DNA from: Chloroflexota bacterium
GTDB lineage: Bacteria > Chloroflexota > Anaerolineae > 4572-78 > J111
Assembly: GCA_003694775.1 (NCBI GenBank)
Contig: RFJV01000529.1
Span: 1-5,459, forward strand
DNA length: 5,459 nucleotides
Reading direction: 5' to 3'
The notes beneath the pieces were generated by a model. The model saw only the letters and a program-made list of their open reading frames with translations, searched no databases and was not told where the DNA came from. Below are positions 1 through 5,459 of the stretch, piece after piece (positions within the stretch are counted from its first letter, which is position 1; the number at the start of each line of letters is the position of its first letter). The position numbers and the translations under genes are program-made.

Positions 1-1
1 C

Positions 2-1879
2 AGCCTGACCCACACCAGCCGGCTCAGTCCCTCGCCGCTGAACCTGACCTTTACCCCCCTGAACTGGAACATCGCCCAGACGGTCACCGTGAGTGCGGTA
101 GATGACGGGCTGTACCAGGGCCTGACCAGCGGTCTGATTACCCACACCACCACCAGCACCGACCCGGATTACAGCGGCATCGCCACTGCCGGAGTCACGG
201 TCAGCATCCTGGATGACGAGGTCCAGCCCTCGGTGCAGTTCAGCACCGCCACCTCTGCCGCGGACGAAAACAGCGGGCCGGTCAACCTGACCCTGACCCT
301 GGCTCCCAACCCCTCCACCCAGGACGTAACGGTCAGCTACGCGGTCACCGGTACGGCCACCGCGGGGGTGGATTTCAGCCTGTCCGGCGGCACAGCCATC
401 ATCCGGGCCGGCGATACGATGACCAATATCATTCTGGCTGTGCTGGATGATTTTTACAATGAGCCGGACGAAGTGGTGACCGTTACCCTGTCCGCTCCCG
501 GCAACGCCAGCCTGGGAACGCCGGTAACCCGTACCCACACCATCCTGGATGATGACACGCCGGGCGTGAGCGTCACCCAGACCGGCGGGAGCACCGACGT
601 GGCCGAAGGCGGCCCAACCGACACCTACCAGGTAGTGCTGACCAGCCGGCCCACCGGCCCGGTCACCGTTACGGTGACGACCGATGCCCAGACCGGCGCA
701 TCGCCCGGCAGTCTCACCTTCGACGGGCTGACCTGGAATACCGTGCAGACCGTCACCGTCAGCGCGGTGGACGATGCCGTGTACGAGAGCAACCATACCG
801 GCCAGATAACGCATACCGTTACCAGCACCGACAGCGATTACCACGGCATTGCCGCGGCGGGGGTGACGGTCAACATTACGGACAATGAATCTCCGCCCCA
901 ACTGGCCGTTGACGATGTTACGGTAGATGAAGCCGCGGGCACTGCGGCGGTCACCGTCACCCTGACCGGGCAGAGCAGTTTTCCGGCCAGCGTGGAATAC
1001 ACGGTCGGCGGGGGGACGGCCACCGGCGGCGGGGTGGATTACAGCGCGGTAAACGGCAGTCTGAGCTGGCTGGCGGGGGAAACGGGCGGCAAGAGCTTCA
1101 CCATCACGGTGGTGGACGACGCGCTGGACGAGCCGGATGAAACGGCCAATGTGAGCCTGTCCAACCCCACCGGCGCGGCTATCAGCGATGGGAGCGGTCT
1201 GCTGACTATTACCGATAACGACCTGCCGCCGATGCTGGTCATCACCAAAACGGTGAGCACCGCCAGCACCCCGGCCCGTCACGGCGAAACGGTGACCTAC
1301 ACCATTGTGGTGGCCAACCAGAGCGCCACCGACGCGCCGGACGTGTCCGTGGTCGACAACCTGCCGGCGGGGGTCAGCGGGACCAATCTCAACCAGACGG
1401 TTTACATCTCGGCCAGCCAGCGCCTGACCTTTACCCTCACGGCCAGCGTGGCCGGAAGCGCCCCATACGGCGGAAGCATTACCAATATCGCCAGCTTCAG
1501 CCACGTATCCGGCAGTGGGCAGGACAGCGCCGTGTTCACCGTGGAGCCAGACACCGCCCCGCCGGCAATCCCCACGCTGATTACCCCAACCGGGGGGATT
1601 GCTCTGGCAAATCTGCGCCCTACCTTCGATTGGGATGATGTAGTGGATGGGGAAACAGGGGTGGTCAGCTACACCCTCACCCTGACCCATACCGGCGTGT
1701 CCACCGGATACACCGTCACCGAGTCCACCTTTACCCCGGCGGCAGACCTGGCAGAAGGGGATTACACCTGGACTGTGCAGGCCTTCGATGCCGCAGGCAA
1801 TGGCGGCCCGTCGAGCGCGGAGGGCAGTTTCCGGTTGAGCATTCCAAAGTATATTTTCCTGCCGATTGTCATCAAATAG
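2..1879 (+). CDS. Calx-beta/DUF11 repeat surface protein, 5'-truncated
   Basis: The frame is open from the window edge with no start, so the 625 residues seen are only the C-terminal part. Modules in order, numbered from the first visible residue: end of a Calx-beta-related module (1-73), Calx-beta (75-185), second related module (186-296), Calx-beta (297-407), DUF11-like module (408-516, with ITKTVSTA and the VVDNLPAGV motif), fibronectin-III/Ig-like module (518-614, ending FDAAGNGG), and a tail ending YIFLPIVIK. The Calx-beta domains show GTATAGVDFS and GTATGGGVDYS plus acidic ends such as ILDDD and ITDND, the usual calcium-binding positions of this family. Thr, Val, Asp and Gly dominate and there is no cysteine, as in extracellular beta-sandwich proteins. 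The inferred role is a secreted or cell-surface structural, adhesive or matrix protein. No catalytic domain is visible, although one could lie upstream. The domain calls are fairly safe; the biological role is not known. Confidence 0.9.
   Translation, partial: SLTHTSRLSPSPLNLTFTPLNWNIAQTVTVSAVDDGLYQGLTSGLITHTTTSTDPDYSGIATAGVTVSILDDEVQPSVQFSTATSAADENSGPVNLTLTLAPNPSTQDVTVSYAVTGTATAGVDFSLSGGTAIIRAGDTMTNIILAVLDDFYNEPDEVVTVTLSAPGNASLGTPVTRTHTILDDDTPGVSVTQTGGSTDVAEGGPTDTYQVVLTSRPTGPVTVTVTTDAQTGASPGSLTFDGLTWNTVQTVTVSAVDDAVYESNHTGQITHTVTSTDSDYHGIAAAGVTVNITDNESPPQLAVDDVTVDEAAGTAAVTVTLTGQSSFPASVEYTVGGGTATGGGVDYSAVNGSLSWLAGETGGKSFTITVVDDALDEPDETANVSLSNPTGAAISDGSGLLTITDNDLPPMLVITKTVSTASTPARHGETVTYTIVVANQSATDAPDVSVVDNLPAGVSGTNLNQTVYISASQRLTFTLTASVAGSAPYGGSITNIASFSHVSGSGQDSAVFTVEPDTAPPAIPTLITPTGGIALANLRPTFDWDDVVDGETGVVSYTLTLTHTGVSTGYTVTESTFTPAADLAEGDYTWTVQAFDAAGNGGPSSAEGSFRLSIPKYIFLPIVIK
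59..220 (+). repeat. Calx-beta-related module, copy 1 (C-terminal half)
   Basis: This 54-residue segment runs from the LNWN motif to ILDDE. It aligns without gaps to the segment 669 nt downstream (728-889), with 36 of 54 residues identical by hand count. Both copies carry QTVTVSAVDD, ITHT, TSTD and the GIA-x-AGVTV stretch. The pattern 'S-L-T-F-x-x-x-x-W-x-x-x-Q-T-V-T-V-x-A-V-D-D' is common in bacterial surface proteins and alternates here with ordinary Calx-beta domains. The upstream half of this copy is partly outside the window. Confidence 0.8.
728..889 (+). repeat. Calx-beta-related module, copy 2 (C-terminal half)
   Basis: This is the second copy of the segment at 59-220, in the same reading frame and exactly 223 codons later. 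It runs from LTWN to ITDNE. The complete module probably spans 557-889, which is 111 residues and starts near GVSVTQTGG. Divergence from copy 1 is concentrated in the loop after the shared Ala-Val-Asp-Asp, which is what one expects of a conserved beta-sandwich core with variable surface loops. Confidence 0.8.
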
Positions 1880-1896
1880 GGGCGGGGGAGGATGTC

Positions 1897-1925
1897 GTAA
1901 AGGCGGGTCCCAGACCCGCCTTTAC
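1897..1925. terminator. Hairpin between convergent genes, likely bidirectional terminator
   Basis: A perfect 13-bp inverted repeat (GTAAAGGCGGGTC, loop CCA, GACCCGCCTTTAC) lies 17 nt after the + strand stop codon and overlaps the stop codon of the - strand VWA gene (TAA, complement of 1922-1924). The GC-rich core flanked by AAA and TTT gives a short U run on either strand, so it could end transcription from both sides. The U run has only three residues, so it is a weak or atypical intrinsic terminator. A dispersed palindromic repeat (REP-like) is the alternative. I see no other copy in this window. Confidence 0.6.
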
Positions 1926-3382
1926 CGCGAGGAAAGCAGTTTATCCACTGCCGCGGTCAGTTCGGCCAGGTTGCTGACGCGGTGCACCGCGTGGGCATAG
2001 GGCAGGTAGGCCAGCATATCGCTGTCGCCGGTGCCCCACTGGCGAGGATGTTCGGGGTTGAGCCAGATGACCCGCCGGCTCCGGCGTCGAATCTGCTCCA
2101 TCAGGTCGAGCCGGGGGTCGTTGTAATTGTTGCGGGCATCGCCGACAAAGATAACCGTGGTGCGGCGGTCTACCGCGTCGGCGTGGCGCATCATCAGGGT
2201 GTTCAGGCTGTTGCCGAGGTCGGTGTTGTAATAGCCGGGCCGCAGGCGGGTGAGCACGGTTTTGACGGCCACGTCCGGGGGGAACTCGGCAAAGTCCTCA
2301 CTGATGCTTTCCAGGTCGTCAATAAAGGCAAAACTGCGAGCGTGGGAAACCTGGTCCTGCAGTTCGTAAATCATCCGCAGGAGGAAATCCACCACGGGCC
2401 GCATACTGGTAGAGACATCGCAGATGAGGAGCAGTTTGGGCTTGAGCCGGCGAGTTTTGAACTGAAGCTCCATCGGCACGCCGCCGTAGCGCAGGTTGGC
2501 CCGGATGGTCTTTTTGGCATCCAGAACGCCCACACGGGCCTTTTTCCGGCGCAGGGCCGCCCGACTGCGAAGCTGGCTGATGAGACGGCGAAGCTCCTGC
2601 CGGAGCAGGTCGGCTTCATGCTCGCTGAGGGTGCGGAAGGGGCGGTGCAGAAGGTCCGCGGCGCGGGCCTGGCGGTCGGGCTGGTTCTGGACCTGCTGGC
2701 GGTTGATAGACTGCCCCACGAAGCGGCCAATCTGCTCGGCCAGCGCCTCCCGGTTAGCCTCCATCCCCTCTACCAGTTCGTCAATGGTTTCCTGGCCGAC
2801 CCCCATCCGGGCCAGCATGTCGGCCAACTGCTGGATGAGCTGGTCGAGCAGGTGCATTCCCAACTGGCGCATCATCCTCTGCTGAATCCAGTTCTGCTGG
2901 CCGGGATGGTCGGCAAAAGGCAGGCCGGCCTGCTGACCGGCCTGCTCCAGGGTTTCCTGCCCCAACTGCTGGCCCTGCAGAAGCGCCTGAAGCAACTGCC
3001 ACAGGCTGTTGAGCTGGTCCGAAGGCGTGCCGTCGCCGGGCCGGCCGGGTTTCCGGTTCTGCCGGTCGCCCTGACGGCGCATTTGCTCCAGCAGGGCGCG
3101 CAGCGCCTTCTGCAGGAGGTCTTTTTCCTCCGGCGACAGGCTCTCGGTGAGGTTGAGCATTGGCGGGGCGTCGGTTCCAAAGTAGAGGGGAAAAAGCTGG
3201 TCGAAGATGGGGCGGTCGTGCGCCTCTTTGACCAGGGTGGTCAGCAAAGCATCGTGAAACGCCCGCCGGTTGAGCACGCCCACACTGCGGGCGGCCCGAA
3301 ACGCATCCTGGCTTTCGGCCACGGAGACACGCACCCCCGCGGCCCGCAGGCCGGCGATGAAATCAATCATCCGCTGTTCCAT
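1922..3382 (-). CDS. CoxE-like VWA domain protein (MoxR partner)
   Basis: A 486-residue protein with the CoxE-type architecture. The N-terminal helical region (about 1-70) contains VAESQDAFRAAR and the FDQLFPLYFG motif typical of this family. The C-terminal von Willebrand A domain (about 315-486) has a complete MIDAS metal site: D322-V-S324-T-S326, T387 in NTDLG, and D415 in GDARNNY. It ends with the family's WLNPE and WGTGDS motifs. Residues about 91-240 are glutamine-rich (30 Gln in 150 by hand count) and predicted mostly helical, which makes the protein longer than the roughly 400 residues I expect for CoxE proteins. No signal peptide or membrane segment is seen, so it is probably cytoplasmic. 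It follows the AAA+ gene by 8 nt. By family knowledge the pair acts together in maturation or remodelling of a client; the client is unknown here. The first ATG is chosen because a G-rich Shine-Dalgarno-like run precedes it; the ATG at codon 5 is an alternative. Confidence 0.92.
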   Translation of the reverse strand: MEQRMIDFIAGLRAAGVRVSVAESQDAFRAARSVGVLNRRAFHDALLTTLVKEAHDRPIFDQLFPLYFGTDAPPMLNLTESLSPEEKDLLQKALRALLEQMRRQGDRQNRKPGRPGDGTPSDQLNSLWQLLQALLQGQQLGQETLEQAGQQAGLPFADHPGQQNWIQQRMMRQLGMHLLDQLIQQLADMLARMGVGQETIDELVEGMEANREALAEQIGRFVGQSINRQQVQNQPDRQARAADLLHRPFRTLSEHEADLLRQELRRLISQLRSRAALRRKKARVGVLDAKKTIRANLRYGGVPMELQFKTRRLKPKLLLICDVSTSMRPVVDFLLRMIYELQDQVSHARSFAFIDDLESISEDFAEFPPDVAVKTVLTRLRPGYYNTDLGNSLNTLMMRHADAVDRRTTVIFVGDARNNYNDPRLDLMEQIRRRSRRVIWLNPEHPRQWGTGDSDMLAYLPYAHAVHRVSNLAELTAAVDKLLSSR

Positions 3383-3385
3383 AAG

Positions 3386-3392
3386 CCCCCCT
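3386..3392 (-). promoter_or_regulatory. G-rich ribosome binding site overlapping the upstream stop
   Basis: On the - strand the sequence reads TAGGGGGGCTTATG. The AGGGGGG run shares bases with the TAG stop codon of the ATPase gene and lies 3 nt before the ATG of the VWA gene. The spacing is short for a Shine-Dalgarno site. The stop-to-start distance of 8 nt suggests translational coupling of the two proteins, which would favour balanced production of interacting partners. Confidence 0.5.
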
Positions 3393-4368
3393 AATTGCCG
3401 ATAAAGCGGAAGCCGCGCAGGTCGTCGGGGTCAAAATCGTCGCGGGATGGCCGCGTACCGCCGTTGGGGCCGCGGCGAGAGAGGGCGCGTTTGGCCCGGA
3501 TGATGTCGGCTTCGTGCTTGAGCAGGACGGTCATCGTGTTTTCTATGGTTTCCTGGTCGAGCTGGCTGGCATTCAGCTTGACCAGCGCCCTGGCCCAGTC
3601 CAGCGTTTCGCTGACCGAGGGCGACTTTTTCAGGTCGAGACTGCGCAGGCGGTTGACCAGCTCCACGGCCTGCCGGGCCAGTTCCGGAGCCAGATTGGGG
3701 ACCTTGAGGCGGACGATTTCCAGTTCGGTTTCCACGGAGGGGTAGTCGATAAACAGGTAAAGACAGCGGCGCTTGAGGGCCTCGCTGAGGTCGCGGGTGT
3801 TGTTGCTGGTCAGGAAGACCACCGGCTGGTGTTTGGCCGCAATGGTGCCCAGTTCCGGAATGCTGACCTGGAAATCGCTGAGGACTTCCAGCAGAAAGGC
3901 CTCGAACTCCACATCGGCGCGGTCGATTTCATCAATCAGGAGGACAACCGGCTCGTCGGAGGTGAGGGCGCGCAGGAGCGGGCGGGGGAGGAGGAACCGC
4001 TCGGAAAAGAAAACATCTTCCTCGGCGGCAATCCGGTCGGCGGCCTCTCCCAGGGTCTGGGCGTCACCAATGATGTCCTGGAGCTTGTCCCGCAGAAGCT
4101 GGGTGTAGAGCATCTGCTTGGCATATTCCCACTCGTACAGGGCCTTGGACTCGTCCAGCCCCTCGTAGCACTGCAGACGAATCAGCGGGCGACCGGTGGC
4201 CGCGGCCCAGGCCTTGCTCAGTTCGGTCTTGCCCACGCCGGCCGGCCCTTCGCTGAGCACGGGTTTGCCCAGCTCTTCGGCCAGATAGACCACGGTGGCG
4301 ATTTCGTCGGAGGCGATATACTGCTGTTCGGCCAGTTTGGCCTTGATTTGTTCGGGTGCATCGGACAT
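3391..4368 (-). CDS. MoxR-family AAA+ ATPase, CoxD-like
   Basis: A 325-residue AAA+ ATPase of normal length for MoxR proteins. The Walker A motif GPAGVGKT is at 41-48, Walker B LLIDEID at 143-149, a sensor 1 asparagine in LTSN at 186-189, and the arginine-finger region in ALKRRC at about 197-202. The stretch LKRRCLYLFIDYPS is characteristic of the CoxD-like branch that pairs with CoxE-type VWA proteins. A C-terminal helical lid follows, then a charged tail (about 293-325, rich in Arg and Asp). It is likely cytoplasmic and assembles as a ring that uses ATP to remodel a client presented by the VWA partner encoded directly downstream. The ATG at 4368 is supported by AGGGAG six nt upstream. A promoter lies about 70 nt upstream. 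The client is unknown, and nothing in the window indicates carbon monoxide dehydrogenase, so no cox gene name is assigned. Confidence 0.94.
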   Translation of the reverse strand: MSDAPEQIKAKLAEQQYIASDEIATVVYLAEELGKPVLSEGPAGVGKTELSKAWAAATGRPLIRLQCYEGLDESKALYEWEYAKQMLYTQLLRDKLQDIIGDAQTLGEAADRIAAEEDVFFSERFLLPRPLLRALTSDEPVVLLIDEIDRADVEFEAFLLEVLSDFQVSIPELGTIAAKHQPVVFLTSNNTRDLSEALKRRCLYLFIDYPSVETELEIVRLKVPNLAPELARQAVELVNRLRSLDLKKSPSVSETLDWARALVKLNASQLDQETIENTMTVLLKHEADIIRAKRALSRRGPNGGTRPSRDDFDPDDLRGFRFIGN

Positions 4369-4374
4369 AAGAGA

Positions 4375-4380
4375 CTCCCT
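4375..4380 (-). promoter_or_regulatory. Ribosome binding site of the AAA+ ATPase gene
   Basis: AGGGAG on the - strand, 6 nt before the ATG, is a good Shine-Dalgarno match at normal spacing and fixes the start of the ATPase. The same hexamer precedes the CPBP gene at 5413-5418. Confidence 0.75.
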
Positions 4381-4385
4381 GAGAA

Positions 4386-4413
4386 AAGGATGAGGGCGGA
4401 AGGATGAAGGCAG
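4386..4413. repeat. Imperfect tandem 14-mer in the leader of the ATPase gene
   Basis: Two adjacent 14-nt units, AAGGATGAGGGCGG and AAGGATGAAGGCAG, match at 12 of 14 positions. In the transcribed (-) direction they give a pyrimidine-rich leader containing CATCCTT twice, between the predicted transcription start and the ribosome binding site. This may be a simple-sequence expansion with no function; a role in leader structure or RNA-protein binding is only a possibility. Confidence 0.5.
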
Positions 4414-4439
4414 AATCGGACAGGCAATCGATGGAAGGT

Positions 4440-4468
4440 ATTATGACCGGCGGCAGGAGGTTTGTCAA
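4440..4468 (-). promoter_or_regulatory. Sigma70-type promoter for the ATPase/VWA operon
   Basis: On the - strand, TTGACA (complement of 4463-4468) is followed after exactly 17 nt by CATAAT (complement of 4440-4445). This is a perfect -35 and a 5-of-6 match to the -10 consensus at optimal spacing. Transcription would start near 4433, giving a leader of about 65 nt before the ATPase ATG. The -35 element includes the TGA stop codon of the upstream CPBP gene, so the promoter is partly embedded in that gene's end. It would let the ATPase/VWA pair be transcribed independently of upstream genes. Confidence 0.65.
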
Positions 4469-5403
4469 GTGAGGCGCGGGGCCAGCTTCCAGACGGCAAA
4501 GCTCGCCAGAAGGAGAACGGCGGTCACGGCCAGACCGCCTTCGGGGCCAAATGCGCCGCCGGTGATGAGGTCGGGGCCGGTTTCCATCAGGTCGAACAGC
4601 GTGCCGGCAGGGGAAGCCAGCCCGCTGACCTGCAGGCCAAACAGGTTGCCCTGTGCCCAATTCCAGGCCGTGTGCACTCCGCACACCCCCCAAATACTCC
4701 CCTCCGACAGGGCATACAGGGCCGTAAACAACCCAAAGAGGAAAAGATTGAGCACCGCAATGGGGCCAAGATGCGGGTTGAAGGAGTGGAAGACGGCAAA
4801 CAGCCCTGCCGAGGCCGCTACCCCAATCCAGGGCCGGTACCGGGCGCCGAGGGTCGGCAAAATCCAGCCGCGGGCCAGGGCCTCTTCTGCCGCGCCCTGC
4901 ACCATCCAGCCCAGAAACACCAGGGCCACCCCGCCCAGCGCGGCCAGCCCTCGCGGGCCGTCACCGGTCTGCTCCGGAGCCATATAGCCCGGCAGGGCAG
5001 AAATCCCCACCGACAGGCCAAACATCACCAGGCCGACCCCCAGACCGCGCAGGTATTTTTGGGCCGCGGCCTGGCGCTCCAGGCCCAGCGTCCACAGGCC
5101 GCGCTTTTCGACCAGCGCCAGCCAGACCCACAGCAAAATAAAAATCGGCCCAAACAGGCAAACCAGCAGTAAGGTTTGCTCCAGGGCCGAGTCGACCGCC
5201 AGCAGACGGCGCACCGCCTGCACGGTATCGGGGCCGGTGCCGGAGGCGGAGGTGGAATTCAGGACCAGCAGGATAAAAGCCAGTCCAATGCCGCCGACTA
5301 CCTGCGCGGCCAAAATGAAGACCACGCTCATCACCAGCACCACCAGCCAGTGCGGCAGGCGACGGCCAGAACGGGCCAGTTCGAACAGACGGCTGTCCTG
5401 CAC
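4465..5403 (-). CDS. CPBP family intramembrane metalloprotease-like protein
   Basis: A polytopic membrane protein of 312 residues from the chosen GTG. About seven to eight hydrophobic segments are visible, including residues 19-48, 76-98, 118-138, 155-170, 213-231 and 290-308. All three conserved CPBP (CAAX protease/bacteriocin-processing, Abi) motifs are present: EExxxR at E173-E174 to R178, FxxxH at F202 to H206, and HxxxN at H244 to N248. These residues form the intramembrane metal-dependent active site in the family, so a protease is plausible; the substrate cannot be read from sequence. Two starts compete. TTG at 5409 lies only 3 nt after AGGGAG, whereas GTG at 5403 lies 9 nt after it; I prefer GTG. 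It is the gene before the ATPase/VWA pair, separated by 97 nt that include a separate promoter, so functional linkage is uncertain. Confidence 0.88.
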   Translation of the reverse strand: MQDSRLFELARSGRRLPHWLVVLVMSVVFILAAQVVGGIGLAFILLVLNSTSASGTGPDTVQAVRRLLAVDSALEQTLLLVCLFGPIFILLWVWLALVEKRGLWTLGLERQAAAQKYLRGLGVGLVMFGLSVGISALPGYMAPEQTGDGPRGLAALGGVALVFLGWMVQGAAEEALARGWILPTLGARYRPWIGVAASAGLFAVFHSFNPHLGPIAVLNLFLFGLFTALYALSEGSIWGVCGVHTAWNWAQGNLFGLQVSGLASPAGTLFDLMETGPDLITGGAFGPEGGLAVTAVLLLASFAVWKLAPRLT

Positions 5404-5412
5404 GGGCAACGG

Positions 5413-5418
5413 CTCCCT
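5413..5418 (-). promoter_or_regulatory. Ribosome binding site of the CPBP gene
   Basis: AGGGAG on the - strand. It overlaps a TAG that may end an upstream reading frame. Spacing to the GTG start at 5403 is 9 nt and to the TTG start at 5409 is 3 nt, which favours GTG. Confidence 0.55.
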
Positions 5419-5458
5419 ACTTTGGCGGTGGAGCCATCCCCATCAGGATGACCAGCCG
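5417..5458 (-). CDS. Possible C-terminal end of an upstream gene, truncated
   Basis: One - strand frame is open from the window edge and reads RLVILMGMAPPPK before a TAG stop (complement of 5417-5419). The stop lies 13 nt before the preferred CPBP start and is part of its ribosome binding site, an arrangement common between genes of one operon. Thirteen codons are too few to identify a family, and an open frame of this length can occur by chance. No promoter is seen in the 50 nt upstream of the CPBP start, which fits with read-through from an upstream gene. Confidence 0.3.
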   Translation of the reverse strand, partial: RLVILMGMAPPPK

Positions 5459-5459
5459 C

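Noticed and set aside
1878..1890. G-rich run after the surface-protein stop codon as a possible G-quadruplex
   Set aside because: Only two G-tracts of four or more and one of two are present, short of the four tracts normally needed.
1982..3394. 470-codon + strand open frame antisense to the VWA gene
   Set aside because: It is in exact codon register with the - strand gene, where an open antisense frame only requires that the real gene avoid TTA, CTA and TCA codons, which is expected at high GC. The translation shows no recognisable domain, while the - strand has an intact MIDAS and CoxE motifs.
3514..4407. 297-codon + strand open frame antisense to the ATPase gene
   Set aside because: It is the same in-register antisense effect. 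The - strand protein has Walker A, Walker B and sensor 1, and the + translation has no domain features.
4455..4987. Perfect AGGAGG (4455-4460) 8 nt before a GTG (4469) that opens a 172-codon + strand frame
   Set aside because: The signal looks good, but the frame lies wholly antisense to the CPBP gene and its translation is an Arg/Pro/Ser/Ala-rich string with no domain or membrane pattern. The AGGAGG is the complement of the promoter spacer. I treat it as coincidence.
1..5459. CRISPR arrays, tRNA or rRNA genes, transposases, phage or defence-system modules
   Set aside because: No regularly spaced direct repeats, cloverleaf-like segments, terminal inverted repeats or transposase motifs were seen. 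The CPBP (Abi-type) family name alone is not evidence of phage defence.

Overview
The window is GC-rich bacterial DNA (roughly 60% G+C by eye). It holds one truncated surface-protein gene on the + strand and a block of - strand genes converging on it. The best guess at source is the phylum Chloroflexota (Anaerolineae or a related class). The main reason is the C-terminus of the surface protein, YIFLPIVIK, which resembles the '-YLPLVxR/K' ends seen on many secreted proteins of that phylum. The CoxD/CoxE-type MoxR plus VWA gene pair and the large Calx-beta-type surface protein are compatible with this but not specific to it. No rRNA, tRNA, CRISPR array, insertion sequence or phage gene is visible.

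Region 1 (2-1879, +): the 3' part of a large, presumably secreted protein. It consists of alternating Calx-beta-like modules of about 111 residues, one DUF11-like module, one fibronectin-III/Ig-like module and the short hydrophobic tail. The N-terminus and any signal peptide lie outside the window.

Region 2 (1880-1921): a short convergent spacer. It holds most of a 13-bp perfect hairpin that runs into the stop codon of the opposing gene and probably serves both directions.

Region 3 (1922-4368, -): a tight two-gene unit, a MoxR/CoxD-type AAA+ ATPase followed after 8 nt by a CoxE-type VWA protein with an intact MIDAS motif. A near-consensus sigma70-type promoter (TTGACA, 17 nt, CATAAT) lies immediately upstream and overlaps the end of the preceding gene. 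By analogy with other MoxR-VWA pairs, the ATPase and VWA protein probably work together to remodel or activate a target protein. That target is not identifiable here, and no carbon monoxide dehydrogenase gene is present.

Region 4 (4465 to about 5409, -): an integral membrane CPBP-family (CAAX-protease-like/bacteriocin-processing) protein with all three conserved motifs. It is preceded by what may be the last 13 codons of a further - strand gene cut by the window edge. The three complete - strand genes could be partly co-transcribed, but the internal promoter suggests the ATPase/VWA pair can be expressed separately.

I see no strong evidence for a wholly new system. The points most worth following are the C-terminal tail, the internal promoter, and the stand-alone ATPase/VWA pair with its long glutamine-rich middle region.
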